Below, piece after piece: positions 41,552 to 52,022 of a DNA stretch of 54,837 bases. The notes beneath the pieces are model-generated. The model ran no database searches and had not been told where the DNA came from. It worked only from the letters and a program-made list of their open reading frames with translations. Each line of letters begins with the position of its first letter. The stretch's first letter is position 1. The DNA comes from Porphyra umbilicalis (Eukaryota > Rhodophyta > Bangiophyceae > Bangiales > Bangiaceae), in the NCBI GenBank assembly GCA_002049455.2, contig KV919180.1, forward strand, positions 1-54,837. Reading direction: 5' to 3'. Made by a program: the position numbers and the translations under genes.

Positions 41552-43085
41552 ATGGAGGTCCTCCCCGCCACCCTCCCCACCCGCGTGACGCTGCCGTCGG
41601 CAGCGTCACGCCCCCCCCCCCCCCCCCCCCCCACCTGCGCGGCGCTCGGGTGCGGGCACCCCGCCCTCAACGGCGGCTGCGCGTGCAGCGACGACGGCGG
41701 GGGCCCGCTGCGCAGCAGCGGCGGCGGTCAGGGGGGCGTCGCCCCCCCAAGCCCCGGCGGCGCCTCGCCGGGGGGCCCGCGGCTGCCGCCGACGGGCGGC
41801 CGCCGCGCGCGGCCGCCCCCCTCCTCGGCGGGCGCCCCCTCGTCGGCGGGGGGGGTGCCCCCGTGGCGCGGCGGCCGCCGCCGCGCGTCGACGGGCGGGC
41901 GCGGCCGCCGTGGCGGCGGCGGCGGCGGCGGCGGCGGCGCGGGCGGCGGTGACTTGACCGCCGTGTGGGCGGCGGCGGTCGCGCACGCGGCGGATAGTAC
42001 GACGTTTGAGGCGGCCGCCCGGTGGGGGGGGGGGGGTGGCCCGACCCGCCGCCGTCGGCGGGGGGGCGGGGGTGGGCGTCGGCGGGGGGGCGGGCGGGCA
42101 CCCCCGCCAGCCGCGCACGGCGGCAGGCGGAAATCGAGGCGCTCGTCGTGGCGGAGCTCGCCGTGACGGGCGGCGCCAAGGGCGCCGCGACCCGCACCCC
42201 CCCGCGCTCGGCCACGGCGCCGGCGGGGCCCGTGGCGGCAGCGGCGGCGGCAACGCCGGCGGCACCGTCGGCGGCGCGCCTCGACGTGCCGCCCGCCGAC
42301 GGCGCCGAGGGGCCGACGCCCCCCTCCTCCCGCGACAGCGGGTGGGGCGGCGGGTGGCTCGCGCCGCCGCCGCGCGCGCGCGCGGCGGCGGCGGCGGCGG
42401 CGGCCAAGGGCGCCGGCGCCGACGCGTCGCCGCGGTCGCCCGTCGCCGCCGCCGCGTCGACGCCGTCGCCGCCGTCGGGGGGGGACCCCCCCCAGCGCCT
42501 GTGGGCGCGGTCGCCCCCGCCGCCGCCCGCCGCCGACGCGGCGGCGGCGGCGGCGGCGGCAGCGGCGGCCGGCGCGTCGACGGGCGGCGGGGCCGCCGCC
42601 GCCGCGGCGGCGGCGGTGCGGGCGGTGGCGGTGGTGGCGGCGGCGGCGGTGGCGGCGCCCGCGTCGCCGCCCGTGGCGGGCGGCGCCGCGGCGCCCGCAC
42701 GGGTGGCGGCTGGCGCGGCGGCGGACGCGGCGGCGGCGGCGGCCGACGGGGCGGCGGCGGCGCCAGCGGCGGGCGCCGACGGGGGCGTGACGCCGTCGAG
42801 TCCCCCGCCGACGCCCCCGCCGGCCGCCGCGGGCGCGGCGGCGGCGGCGGCGGCGGCGGCGGAGGCGGCGGGCGCGGCGAGCCCCCCCCCCTCGCGCGCG
42901 GACCGATTATCGGGCCCGCCCTCGCCCCCGCGGTGCCCCCCGCGGGCGCCCTCGACGTTGGGCTGGTGTTGCCCATTGACGACGGGGGCTCCCCGCCGCC
43001 CCTCGCGCGGGGGCCCATCACCCCCGGCGGCGCCCGCACGACGGCCATCAGCTGGTCGCTCGGCGGCGGGGGCGGGGGCGGATGT

Positions 43086-43116
<31 letters not shown>

Positions 43117-44261
43117 GCAGCGGCGGCGGCGGGAGCGGGGGCAGCTTGTCCCCGCCGCCGCTCGCGCGGGGGCCCATCACCCCCGGCGGGGAGCGCCCGG
43201 CGGGCGCGTCGTGGCCCGACGGCAGCGGCGGCGGCGGGGACGGCGGCGGCTGGTCGCCGCTGCCGCTGCCGCTGGGCATCATGGGCGGCGGCGGCGCCGC
43301 CATTGTCGACGCCGACGGCGGCGGCGGCCACGGCGACGACGATGACGACGAGCTGTCGCCGCCGCCCCTGTCGCGCGGCGCCATTGGCGACTGGGCGCCC
43401 GTGCGGCCGCCGCCAATGGCCCTCGGCTGGGCCGCCCGCGGCGGCTGCGGCGGCGGTGGCGACGGCCGCCCCGTCGGCGCGGCCGACGACGCCCGTGACG
43501 CGCCCGCCGGCGGGCCGGCGGCGGCGGCGGCGGCGGTTGCGTCGGCGCCCGTGGCGGGTGGCGGCTGGGGCGCCCGCGGCGCCGTCGCGGGCGACAACGG
43601 CTACGACGCTGCCGCCGATGCGGTCGGCGGTGGGGTGGGGGCGCTCCCCGCGTCCGCGTCGGCGCCCGTGGCGGGTGGCGGCTGGGGCGCCCGCGGCGCC
43701 GTGGCGGGCCGCAACGGCTACGACGCTGCCGCCGATGCGGTCGGCGGTGGGGTTGAGGCGCCCCCCGCGCCCGCGTCGGCGCCCGTGGCGGGTGGCGGGT
43801 GGGGCGCCCGCGGCGCCGCGGCGGGCGGCAACGGCTTCGACGCGGCCGACGATGCGGGGGGTGGGGGCGGTGGGGCGCCCGCCGCCGCGGCAGCGGCGGC
43901 AGCAGCAGCGGCGGCGGTGGCCGCTGCCGACGCGCGGGCGGCGAGCCCCGCGCCTGACCGGCGGGCGGCGACGCCCCCCCGGTCGGGCAGCGGCGGCGGC
44001 GGGCGCGCGGCGCGGGGGCCCTCCCCCGCCGTCGACGCGGCCGCCGCGGCGGTCGGGGCGCGGTCGGGCGACCGCGCGGGCCGGTACCGCATCCGACCCG
44101 CGGTGGCGGCGGGCGCCACGGGCGTCGACGGGGGGGACACGTCTGGGGACGTGAGCGACGTGGCCGAGTGGCCGTCGCCGGTGGGGCCCGACCCGCCGCC
44201 ACCCCCCTCCTCCCCCCCCCGCCGCCGCCGCTGCCGCCACCGCCGCCGCCGCCGCCGTCGC

Positions 44262-44293
<32 letters not shown>

Positions 44294-45164
44294 ACGCCGC
44301 GTGTGCGCCGCCCCCCGGCGGCAGCGGCAGCTTCACGTCGGCCTCGGCCGCCTCCTCCGAGCCGCCCGCCCTCTCGGGCAGCGGCTGGGCGGCGGCGACG
44401 GGCGGCGGCGGCGGCGGCGCCGCCGCCGGCGCCACTGACGACGCGTCGACCCCCCCCCTGCGGGAGGCGGGGGTGCCCCTCCTCTTCCGCCCCGACCGCC
44501 TGTCGTCAGTCACGACGGCGAGCCGCCGCGGCAGCGCCGCCGCGTCGGACCGCCGCCCGTCGGGGGGCGACGACGACGACGGGGCGGGTGGGGGTCGGGT
44601 GGGGGCCCCCCGGTGGCCCGCCGCGGTGGCGCCGCCGCCGACGCGGCGGCGCGGTCGGCCGTCACGTTTGCGCCCGACGCCGGCGCCGCCGCCGCGTGGG
44701 GGCCCGACTCGCTCACGTCCTCCCCGACCGAGTCCCCGCCGCCGTCCTTTGGCGGCGCGCGGCGGCGGTCGCCGCCGCCCGCCGCCCCATCGTCGCCGCC
44801 GCCGCCGCCGTCGACCGTCGACGCGCGGCTGGCGGCCATCCCCGAATTCACGCCGCCGTGCTTTGCGCCGCCCCGCGCGGCGGCGGCGGGCGGCGGCCGC
44901 CGCCGCGGCGACCCGCCGCCGCCGCCGCCGCCGACGCTGCGGCGCTTGTCCGTGACGGTGGGCGACCACGGCCGCCGCCGCTCCTCGTCCCACTCCCTGC
45001 GCCTGCCGCCGGCGCCCGACGGGGTGACGCCCCCCGCGGGGGGGGGGCGCCGCGTCGCCGCGCACCCGGCGGCGCGGCTCGCCGCAACGGCCACGGATCG
45101 GGATGTGCTCGTCACGTGGCGGCCGCCGCCGCCGGCGCCGCCGCGGGGCGGGGGGAGCGGCGGC

Positions 45165-45199
<35 letters not shown>

Positions 45200-46030
45200 C
45201 CCCGACCGCACCGTCGCGGAGCTGCTCTTGACCGCCCACCGGGCGCGCGTCGTGGACATTGAGTGGCTCGACGCGCCCGCCGGCGGGGGGGTGCACGTCC
45301 TCGCCACCGCCGACGTCGACGCGCGGGTCATCCTGTGGGTCGTTGCCGCCCCGTCCGTCGTGGCGGCGTCGGCGGCGGCGGCGGCGGCGGCGCCGGCCGC
45401 CGCCGCTGCCGCCGCCGCGGGCCCGCCCCTGCGCCTCCTCCGCCGCTTTACAATTGCCGCCCTCCGCACCGACGGCGGCGGCTGCTACTATGGGCGCCTG
45501 CGGCTGGCGGCGCGGCCGCCCGCGGCCGCCGGCGCCCTCGGCATGGTCCTCGCCCTCTTTCCCGCGTCGACGCCCCCGTGCCCGCCGCGCGTCCTCCGCA
45601 TCGACATTACTCCGCGGGGGCGCGCCGCCGCGCCCCCGCCGCCGCCGCCGCCGCCACCGCTGCCGCCACCGCCACCGCCGCCACTGGTCACCGCGTTTGC
45701 GGCGGCGGCGGCGGCGGCAGCGGCGGCGGCGGCGGCGGCGGCCGACGCGGACGAGGAAATCACGCCCGTCGGCGCGCGCCGGCGGGGGCGCCCCCCCCCC
45801 CCCCCCGACCCCCCCCCACCGAGGAGGTCGTCACCCCCGCCACGGCGGCCGAGGCGCTCGGCCTCCCCCGCGCGACGACGTTCCCCCTCGCCCCGAGCGC
45901 GGTCGTCGAGGACTTTCCCGTCGAGTCGGACATTGCCATTGCCGCGTGGACGGCGGCAACGGCGGCGGCGGCGGCAGACGGGGCGGGGGCGGCCGCGGCG
46001 CGCCCGCCGCCGGGGGGGGGGGGTGGGCGT
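41552..46030 (+). CDS. Low-complexity protein ending in an EDC4/Varicose-like WD40 segment; frames broken
   Basis: The ATG at 41552 (MEVLPATLPTRVTLPSAASR) is a possible start. From there to about 44600 the plus strand encodes Ala/Gly/Pro-rich sequence in changing frames, with four SPPPLARGPI-type motifs (42890-43380) and three 39-residue repeats. From about 44820 a more protein-like part appears: AELLLTAHRARVVDIEWL, VHVLATADVDARVILWVV (45290-45345), then LRLLRRFTIAALR, RVLRIDITPRG (about 45590) and AVVEDFPVESDIAIAAW (about 45900). The H..RV.D..W / L.ATAD.D.RV..W pattern is one WD repeat, and VLRIDIT resembles the plant Varicose/EDC4 decapping scaffold. The remaining WD repeats and the helical C terminus of that family are not visible, so this is a truncated, decayed or heavily mis-sequenced gene, or another WD40 protein. 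The end coordinate is approximate. Confidence 0.35.
41584..41610. repeat. Perfect 13-bp-arm palindrome near the start of the EDC4-like gene
   Basis: Arms CGTGACGCTGCCG and CGGCAGCGTCACG are separated by one T. It is followed directly by a run of more than 20 C. Confidence 0.85.
43541..43891 (+). repeat. Three tandem 117-bp repeats (39 residues each)
   Basis: Copies start with GTCGGCGCCCGTGGCGGGTG at 43541, 43658 and 43775. The frame reading SAPVAGGGWGARGAVAG...NGYDAAADAVGGG is kept through all three, which supports coding in that plus-strand frame. Confidence 0.8.
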
Positions 46031-46819
46031 GGGCGCCCCCGGCCTGATGGGGGGGGCGCTGGGGAGGGGGGGGGAAGGGGGGGCAAAGGAGGGGGGGGGG
46101 GGGGGGGGGGGGGCGTCGACGCACTCGCCTGCACGGCCGCTGCCGCGGCCGCGCCCGTGTGCGCCCGCCTCGTCCGTACGCGTCCGTCCGAGGCGGGCGC
46201 ACGCGTCCGTCCGGCGCACAGCCCGAGCGGCTGTGGTGTCTCTGGTGCTGCGCGGTGCCCGCGCCTCGCACGCGCGCCACCGTCCGATGCAACGACCACG
46301 TGGGTATTGCGCGCTCGCCCCTTTTTTTTTCTTTTTTTTTTGCCGAGGTGGTGGAATTCAACACAGGCTCGCGTCGACGGCCCATTGGCCGATGCATCGT
46401 ATCCGGCTGGGCGGGTGGGTGGGCGGCGCGTCCCTGCACCCATTGGTTTGAACGTGGGCTTTGGTCCGCGTCGGCCAAAATTTAACCACACCCCACTCAT
46501 TTTGGGGGGAAACGGGGATTGATCCGCCGCCGGCCGGCAGACGCCGCCCATTGGCAATCTGCCCCGCGCGCGGCGCGCGCCGCCGGCGTCTTGCCCGCCC
46601 CGGCGCCCGCGCCCGCCGACCCCGCGCGCCGCCCCGCCGCGCCACGCCCCCCGTCGCGGTCGCCACCCCCCCCGCCACCACCGCCGGCGCCACCCCCCCC
46701 CCCTCCCGCCACCACCGCCGCGGCCCGCCCGCTCGGACGTGTCTGCCACTCTGGGCTCACCCCCCCCCCCGCCGCCCCCCCGCCGTTGCCCCCGTGGGCG
46801 CCCCCGCCCGACGGCGGCC
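46031..46819. other. Intergenic, promoter region of amidophosphoribosyltransferase
   Basis: G-rich runs to about 46115, a T-rich block at 46321-46341, then mixed sequence (46350-46540) and again very GC-rich sequence before the ATG. No gene is supported. Confidence 0.5.
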
Positions 46820-48592
46820 ATGGCCGCGCCGCCGCCGACGCGGGGCGGGCGGGGCGGGGGAGCCGCCGCGGCCCCGCCGCCGACGCCCCCGACGGTGGGC
46901 TTTGTGCCCCTCCCGGGGGGGGCGCTGGCGCCGCGCGGGGCCGCGTCGTCGGGGGGAGGCGGCCGCGCCCTGCTCCGCCGCCCGCGGCGGTCCCTGCGGC
47001 CGCCGGCGCCGGCGGCGGCGGCGCGGCGGCCCGTGCGGCGGGCGGGTGCGGGGGCCACGGCCGCCGCCGGCGGTGGCGCCCCCCGCACCCCCCCCGGCGC
47101 GCCATCCGCCGGTATCACGGACGGTGCGGCGGCGCCGACGGGTGCCGGTGGTGCCCCCGCCGCCGGCGCCCCCCCCACCGACGGGGGCATCCTCATTGAC
47201 GCGGCCGGCGGGGACCACCTGCGGGAGGAGTGTGGGGTTGTGGGTGTGTGGGGTGACGCTGCCGCCGCCGCCACCTGCTACTATGGCCTCCACGCGTTGC
47301 AGCATCGGGGCCAAGAGGGCGCCGGCATTGTCACCTCTGCCCCCGACGCGGGGGAGCTCCTCGAGCACAAGGGCCTCGGCCTCGTCTCTGAGGTGTTTGG
47401 CAACGTGGCCGACTTGGAGCGCCTCACCGGCACCGCCGCCATTGGGCACAACCGCTACTCGACGGCCGGCGCCAAGTCGGTGCGCAACGTGCAGCCGCTC
47501 GTCGCAACGTTCCGCGACGGCCCCGTGTCGGTCGCCCACAATGGCAACTTGACCAACGCCCCCCGCCTGCGGGTGGAGCTGGAGCTGCGCGGCTCCATCT
47601 TTCACACGTCCTCTGACACTGAGGTCATCCTGCACCTGATGGCCACCTCTGTGTCGTCGGCGGGGGAGCTGTCCCGCCGCGTCGCCGACGCGCTCGGGCG
47701 CGTCGAGGGCGCCTACTCGGTCTTGATCCTCTCCCGCGACGCGCTCGTGGCGGTGCGGGACCCGCGGGGCTTTCGGCCGCTGGTGCTCGGGGCGCTCCCG
47801 TCGGGCGCGCCGATGCTCGCCTCTGAGTCGTGCGCCCTCGACTTGGCGGGCGCGGCGCTCGTGCGGGAAGTCGAGCCGGGCGAGATGCTCGTCCTGTCCG
47901 CCGCCGGCGTGACGTCGGACTTTCCCTTTGCGCGCGCGCGGCGGCGGGCGTGCGTCTTTGAGCACATTTACTTTTCCAAACCGTCGTCGGTCGTCTTTGG
48001 GCGCTCCGTCTACGCGAGCCGCGTGCGGTTTGGGGAGCTGCTCGCCGCCACGGCGGGCGTGCCCGCCGCCGATGTCGTCGTGCCCGTCCCCGAGTCGGGC
48101 GTGCCCGCCGCGCTCGGCTTTTCGGCCGCGTCGGGGGTGCCCTTCCAGCAGGGCATCCTCCGCTCCCACTACGTCGGCCGCACCTTTATCCAGCCGTCGC
48201 AGGGCGTGCGGGACATTGGGGTCAAGCTCAAACTCGCCCCCGTGCGGTCGGTGATTGCGGGCAAGGTCGTCGTTGCCGTTGACGACTCGATCGTGCGGGG
48301 GACGACGAGCAAGAAGATTGTGCGGATGCTCCGCGACGCGGGCGCCACCGAAGTGCACATGCGCATTGCGTGTCCGCCGATTGTCGGCTCGTGTTATTAT
48401 GGGGTTGACACGCCCGACCGGGAGAGCCTCATCTCGTACCGGAATGATGTGGAGGCGACGCGCGCGTACATTGGCGCCGACAGCCTCGGCTTCCTCCCGC
48501 TCGACGGCCTGCACGACTTTTTGGGGGAGGAGGCGGACACGTTTTGTGACGCGTGCTTTTCGGGCAACTACCCCATCCTGCCCGTCGAGTAG
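46820..48592 (+). CDS. Amidophosphoribosyltransferase (glutamine PRPP amidotransferase), Fe-S type
   Basis: This enzyme performs the first committed step of purine synthesis, PRPP plus glutamine to phosphoribosylamine. The ATG at 46820 gives 590 residues. Residues 1-125 are an Ala/Arg/Gly-rich leader, probably a plastid transit peptide; part of it may be removed to expose the catalytic C138 in REECGVVGVWG. The Ntn glutaminase domain follows (YYGLHALQHRGQEGAGI, IGHNRYSTAG, VAHNGNLTN, HTSSDTEVILHLMA, RDPRGFRPLVLG). The PRTase domain has KVVVAVDDSIVRGTTSKK. Cysteines suited to bind a 4Fe-4S cluster are present: ACVFEHIYF, GSCYYGVDTP and CDACFSGNYP. This matches the Bacillus/plant class. The frame is intact through a very GC-rich gene. 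Confidence 0.95.
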   Translation: MAAPPPTRGGRGGGAAAAPPPTPPTVGFVPLPGGALAPRGAASSGGGGRALLRRPRRSLRPPAPAAAARRPVRRAGAGATAAAGGGAPRTPPGAPSAGITDGAAAPTGAGGAPAAGAPPTDGGILIDAAGGDHLREECGVVGVWGDAAAAATCYYGLHALQHRGQEGAGIVTSAPDAGELLEHKGLGLVSEVFGNVADLERLTGTAAIGHNRYSTAGAKSVRNVQPLVATFRDGPVSVAHNGNLTNAPRLRVELELRGSIFHTSSDTEVILHLMATSVSSAGELSRRVADALGRVEGAYSVLILSRDALVAVRDPRGFRPLVLGALPSGAPMLASESCALDLAGAALVREVEPGEMLVLSAAGVTSDFPFARARRRACVFEHIYFSKPSSVVFGRSVYASRVRFGELLAATAGVPAADVVVPVPESGVPAALGFSAASGVPFQQGILRSHYVGRTFIQPSQGVRDIGVKLKLAPVRSVIAGKVVVAVDDSIVRGTTSKKIVRMLRDAGATEVHMRIACPPIVGSCYYGVDTPDRESLISYRNDVEATRAYIGADSLGFLPLDGLHDFLGEEADTFCDACFSGNYPILPVE

Positions 48593-48977
48593 GGGGGGTG
48601 CCCGGTGGGGGGGTGCGCGGGCGGGCGTGGGCGTCGCGCGCGCGTGGTGTCTTGCGGGTGACGCCGTGGGGAGGTGGGTGGGTGGTGGGGGCGCGGCTCG
48701 CCGAGGGTCTGGAACCTCACCAGCAAGGGGCCACCAGACCTGCGGCCAACCGCCTCGTGCGTAAATCCAGTGCATGGAGCTGACGTATACGGGCAAGTCC
48801 CACCGCGCGCTGTGCCAAGTACAGTCATTATTCGCTTATGTGCCATTCACTTGGAGAGCATGCTCTACAAGTGAATGGCCCCTAGAGCCTCAGGACCGCG
48901 ATCTCTCGCGATCTCGGACTGAAAAAGGGTGCTACTTTTGTGGCGCACCCCTGCCATGAAAACGCATAACGACTGTA
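48593..48977. other. 3' flank of amidophosphoribosyltransferase with a near-perfect palindrome at 48842-48879
   Basis: No gene. The palindrome GCCATTCACTTG-G-AGAGCATGCTCT-A-CAAGTGAATGGC lies about 250 bases after the stop. Only one position pair fails over 38 bases. CGCGATCTC is then repeated at 48898-48915. Confidence 0.8.
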
Positions 48978-49124
48978 TTTGCCCCGTTGTGGTAAGTATT
49001 TGCCCCGTTGTGGCAAGACTTTGCCCCGCTGTGGCAAGACTTTGTCCCGCTGTGGCAAGACTTTGCCCCGCTGTGGCAAGACTTTGCCCCGCTGTGGCAA
49101 GACTTTGTCCCGCTGTGGCAAAAA
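48978..49124. repeat. Seven tandem 21-bp repeats
   Basis: The unit is TTTGCCCCGCTGTGGCAAGA plus C, with C/T changes at two positions and an A-rich last copy. Being 21 bases long it is open in several frames, giving heptapeptide repeats such as LPQRGKV on the minus strand. No start or domain suggests real coding. Confidence 0.93.
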
Positions 49125-49214
49125 ATTTCCCCCGTGGCGTCCAACAAACCCTTCAGAGCTTGCCTCCCCCCCCCACGAGCAACACGCTGCTCGCCCCACC
49201 GACCACCAGGAATT

Positions 49215-49270
49215 GCATGCACGCCGTAGCGCCACGGCGCATGCACGCCGGTGCGCCACGGCGTGCATGC
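49215..49270. repeat. Inverted repeat with an embedded direct repeat
   Basis: Arms GCATGCACGCCGTAGCG and CGCCACGGCGTGCATGC match at 16 of 17 positions around a 22-base loop. GCATGCACGCCG is itself repeated inside the loop. Confidence 0.8.
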
Positions 49271-50139
49271 AAGCCATAGCGTGCAAGCCCCTGCCCCTAC
49301 CCCCGTCGGCCCACCACCGAGATTGACAGTGACACCGCCGCCTGACCGCTTGCCGCCGCGGAGATCGACTGCCGTGCAGGGGGTGATAGCGGTCACTCCA
49401 TTGCCATCTGTGGCTGTGCCCCAGAAGGGTGTCGCGGTGGTGGCGGTGGTGGCGGGGGGCGGCGGGTGACCCGCCGCCGCTGTCTGCCCACCCACCCGAC
49501 CCCGGTGGGTGTCGTCGGGGCGGCGGCGTCCGCCGACCGCCGCGGCCCGCGTGCGGCGCGGGCGTGCGCCCCAGCCCGCGGCCGAGCCGCCGCCCGCCTG
49601 CGCCTTGCGTGGCCACCCACACACGAGGCGTGACCGCGTCGGCCCCGCCCGTGCCGGCGCGGCCGCCCCGCGGCGCGACCGACGCGCCGCTCGGGGGGCA
49701 CGTGCCGCCGCCGGCGCGGGGGTCCCCCCCGTGGCGACCGCCGGGCTGGGCGTCTGCCCCCTCCGTCTGGGTGTCTGCCCCCTCCGTCGCCCCCCCGCCC
49801 CTCCCCCCTCCCGCCGTGGGCGTCCCCCTCCCGTGCCGCCGCCCCCCCCCCCCCACCCCCCCCCCGCACGTGCGCCCACCACCGTCGTGGCGTCGACCGT
49901 CGGCGCGCGCCGCCACGTCGACCGTGCGACGCGGGCGGGCGGCCGCGGGCGGCGGGGCGCCCCCGCCCGACCGCGCGCGGTGCGGCGCGCCGCCGCCGCC
50001 CCCCCCCCCGCCGGCGCGCTGGGCTCCCCACACCGGCCGCGCGCTGCGGCGCCGGCCGTGGAGGCGCCCGATGGGCGGGCGGCGGGCGTTGCCGCGGCGG
50101 CGAGTCGACCGGCGGGCGCCGGCGGGGCGGCCAATGGGT
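49271..50139. other. GC-rich region upstream of trehalose-phosphatase 2
   Basis: Frames are open on both strands because stops are rare, without family motifs. It may hold the true N terminus of the next gene, which cannot be followed through the G run at about 50140-50164. Confidence 0.5.
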
Positions 50140-50335
50140 TGGGGGGGGGGGGGGGGGGGGGGGGGACCCCCCGACCGACGGGTCCGAGGTGACCCCCGTC
50201 GCCGGCGACGGGGGGGCGCTCGGCGGCGGCCGGGGTGCCGTCGGGCGGGCGGCGACGCGTGGCGCCGCCGCGTCGGGCGGGGACGGCGACGAGTTGGAGA
50301 GCCTCGCGTCGGAGGCGGAGCTCGACGGCGGCGGC

Positions 50336-50366
<31 letters not shown>

Positions 50367-52022
50367 ACGGCGGCGGCGGGTCGGCAGAGGGTGACGGCGA
50401 CGGCGACGCGCCGCGGCCGCACGAGACGCGGGCGGTGGGGGAGAGCGTGGCGCCGCTGGGCAACTCGGTGCAGCGGGTGTTGTCGAGCAAGGAGGAGGTG
50501 CGGGTGGGGGATGGTGTGGGCGTGGCGGGGGGGGGGGAGGGCGGCGGCCAGCGCCCGCCCTCGGGGTGGCGGGCGGGTGACGACGGGGGCCGTGGCGGCG
50601 GCGGCGGCGGCAGTGGCATTAGCTCGGACGCGGGTGGCGGGTCGGCGGGCGGTGCGGTGCCGCTGCAGCACCCGGCGAGCCTCCCCCTGGCGTTGGAGCG
50701 GGTGGGGGACCTGCTCGCCGCCCTCGACGCCGACTGCCGGCGGCCAGTGTTCTTTTTGGATTATGGTGCGTGGGGTTGAGGGGAGCTGCTTTGGGGGGGG
50801 GGAAGGGGGGGGGGCTGGCGACGCCGTCGAGCAGTGGCATGTTGTGGGTGTCGGTCGCGCATTTGGTCGGTGGGGTGGTTGGCTGGGGGGAGAGGCCGCC
50901 GCGTCTGGGTGCCAAGGCGGGTCGGGCGACGGTCGTCCGCAGGCGCGGGCTCGTTGCGCCTGCGTGGCCGTGTGCTCGGTTGGCCATGTACCTTGCTGGT
51001 CGAGTGTTGCTTCTGACGGCCTCTTCCTCGCCCACTGCTGGTTTTCCTGTTGCATCCTTGGTGCGTCGGTATGTGCCCGTTGGGTATCTCTTTGCTGAAC
51101 CGACCTGCTCGCTGCCATCCGCCGATCGTCGGTACTCTTTCTCTTGTTCCCCCCCCCCCCCCCGCCCTCCGTTGCAGATGGCACCCTCACGCCCATCGTC
51201 AAGGACCCCGAGGCGGCACTCCTCACCGACGACATGCGGCAGGTACTGTCGGACCTCGCGCATCTCTTCCCCACCGCCATTGTCAGCGGCCGCGGCCGCA
51301 AGAAGCTCCAATCCCTGATCGGCCTGGCCGGCCACCCCGGCCTCTTTTACGGGGGCAGCCACGGCTTTGACATTTCCGGCCCGACGGGCGTCAACGACTC
51401 GCTCCGGCGCAAGGAGGCGTCGGAGATGCTGCCCGCCCTCAAGCGGGCCTCTGCGCAGCTGTCGGCGAGCGTCGCCGAGTTTTTCGGCTCCCAAGTCGAG
51501 GACAATGAGCTGGCCGTGTCGGTGCACTACCGCAACTTGGCGGACAAGGAGGCGCTCCCCGAACTCGAGCGCCGCGTCGACGACGTGGTCGAAGGCAGCC
51601 CCGAACTCACCAAACACTATGGCAAGTGCGTCTTTGAGGTGCGCCCCCGCAGTGACTGGCACAAGGGCAAGGCCGTCGAGTACCTCCTCGACGCGCTCGA
51701 CCTCGGCGGGCCCGACGTGCTCCCCGTGTACATTGGGGACGACGTGACGGACGAGGACGCGTTCAAGACGCTCCACGGGCGGGGGCTCGGCATCGTCGTC
51801 ATGAGCGACGAGGAGGTGGGCGAGGCGGCCGCGGCGGATGGGGAGAGGGGGGCGGAGGGGGGGGCGGCGGGGGGGGAGGCGGCCGGGCGCGGCCGCCGCA
51901 CCGCCGCAACGATGCGAGTGGCGACCACGGACGAGGTGCGCGCGTTTTTGCGCCGCTTCTCCGAGGCGGGGCGGGAGGGGCGCTGCCAGGGGAAAGCGGG
52001 CGCGTCGGCCGCGCGCGGGTGA
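50140..52022 (+). CDS. Trehalose-6-phosphate phosphatase 2, start unresolved
   Basis: Same reaction as the gene at 36932. Exon 1 ends at 50765 and exon 2 is 51178-52022. The 412-bp intron (donor GTGCGT, acceptor TTGCAG) interrupts the same codon as in the paralogue, restoring [28 protein letters not shown] at about 50180 matches [11 protein letters not shown] of gene 1, so the N terminus extends upstream, but no ATG can be assigned across the G run (about 50140-50164). The core has [63 protein letters not shown] and [16 protein letters not shown], with HAD residues complete. Near the C terminus a Gly/Ala/Glu-rich insert (about 51820-51895) replaces a short loop of gene 1. A duplication of one ancestral gene is inferred. 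Confidence 0.88.

Noticed and set aside
41667..45296. 1209-codon open frame on the minus strand, and a 663-codon one at 41606-43597
   Set aside because: These are Pro/Arg-rich mirror translations of the plus-strand GC repeats. The in-frame 117-bp repeats and the WD-like motifs favour the plus strand.
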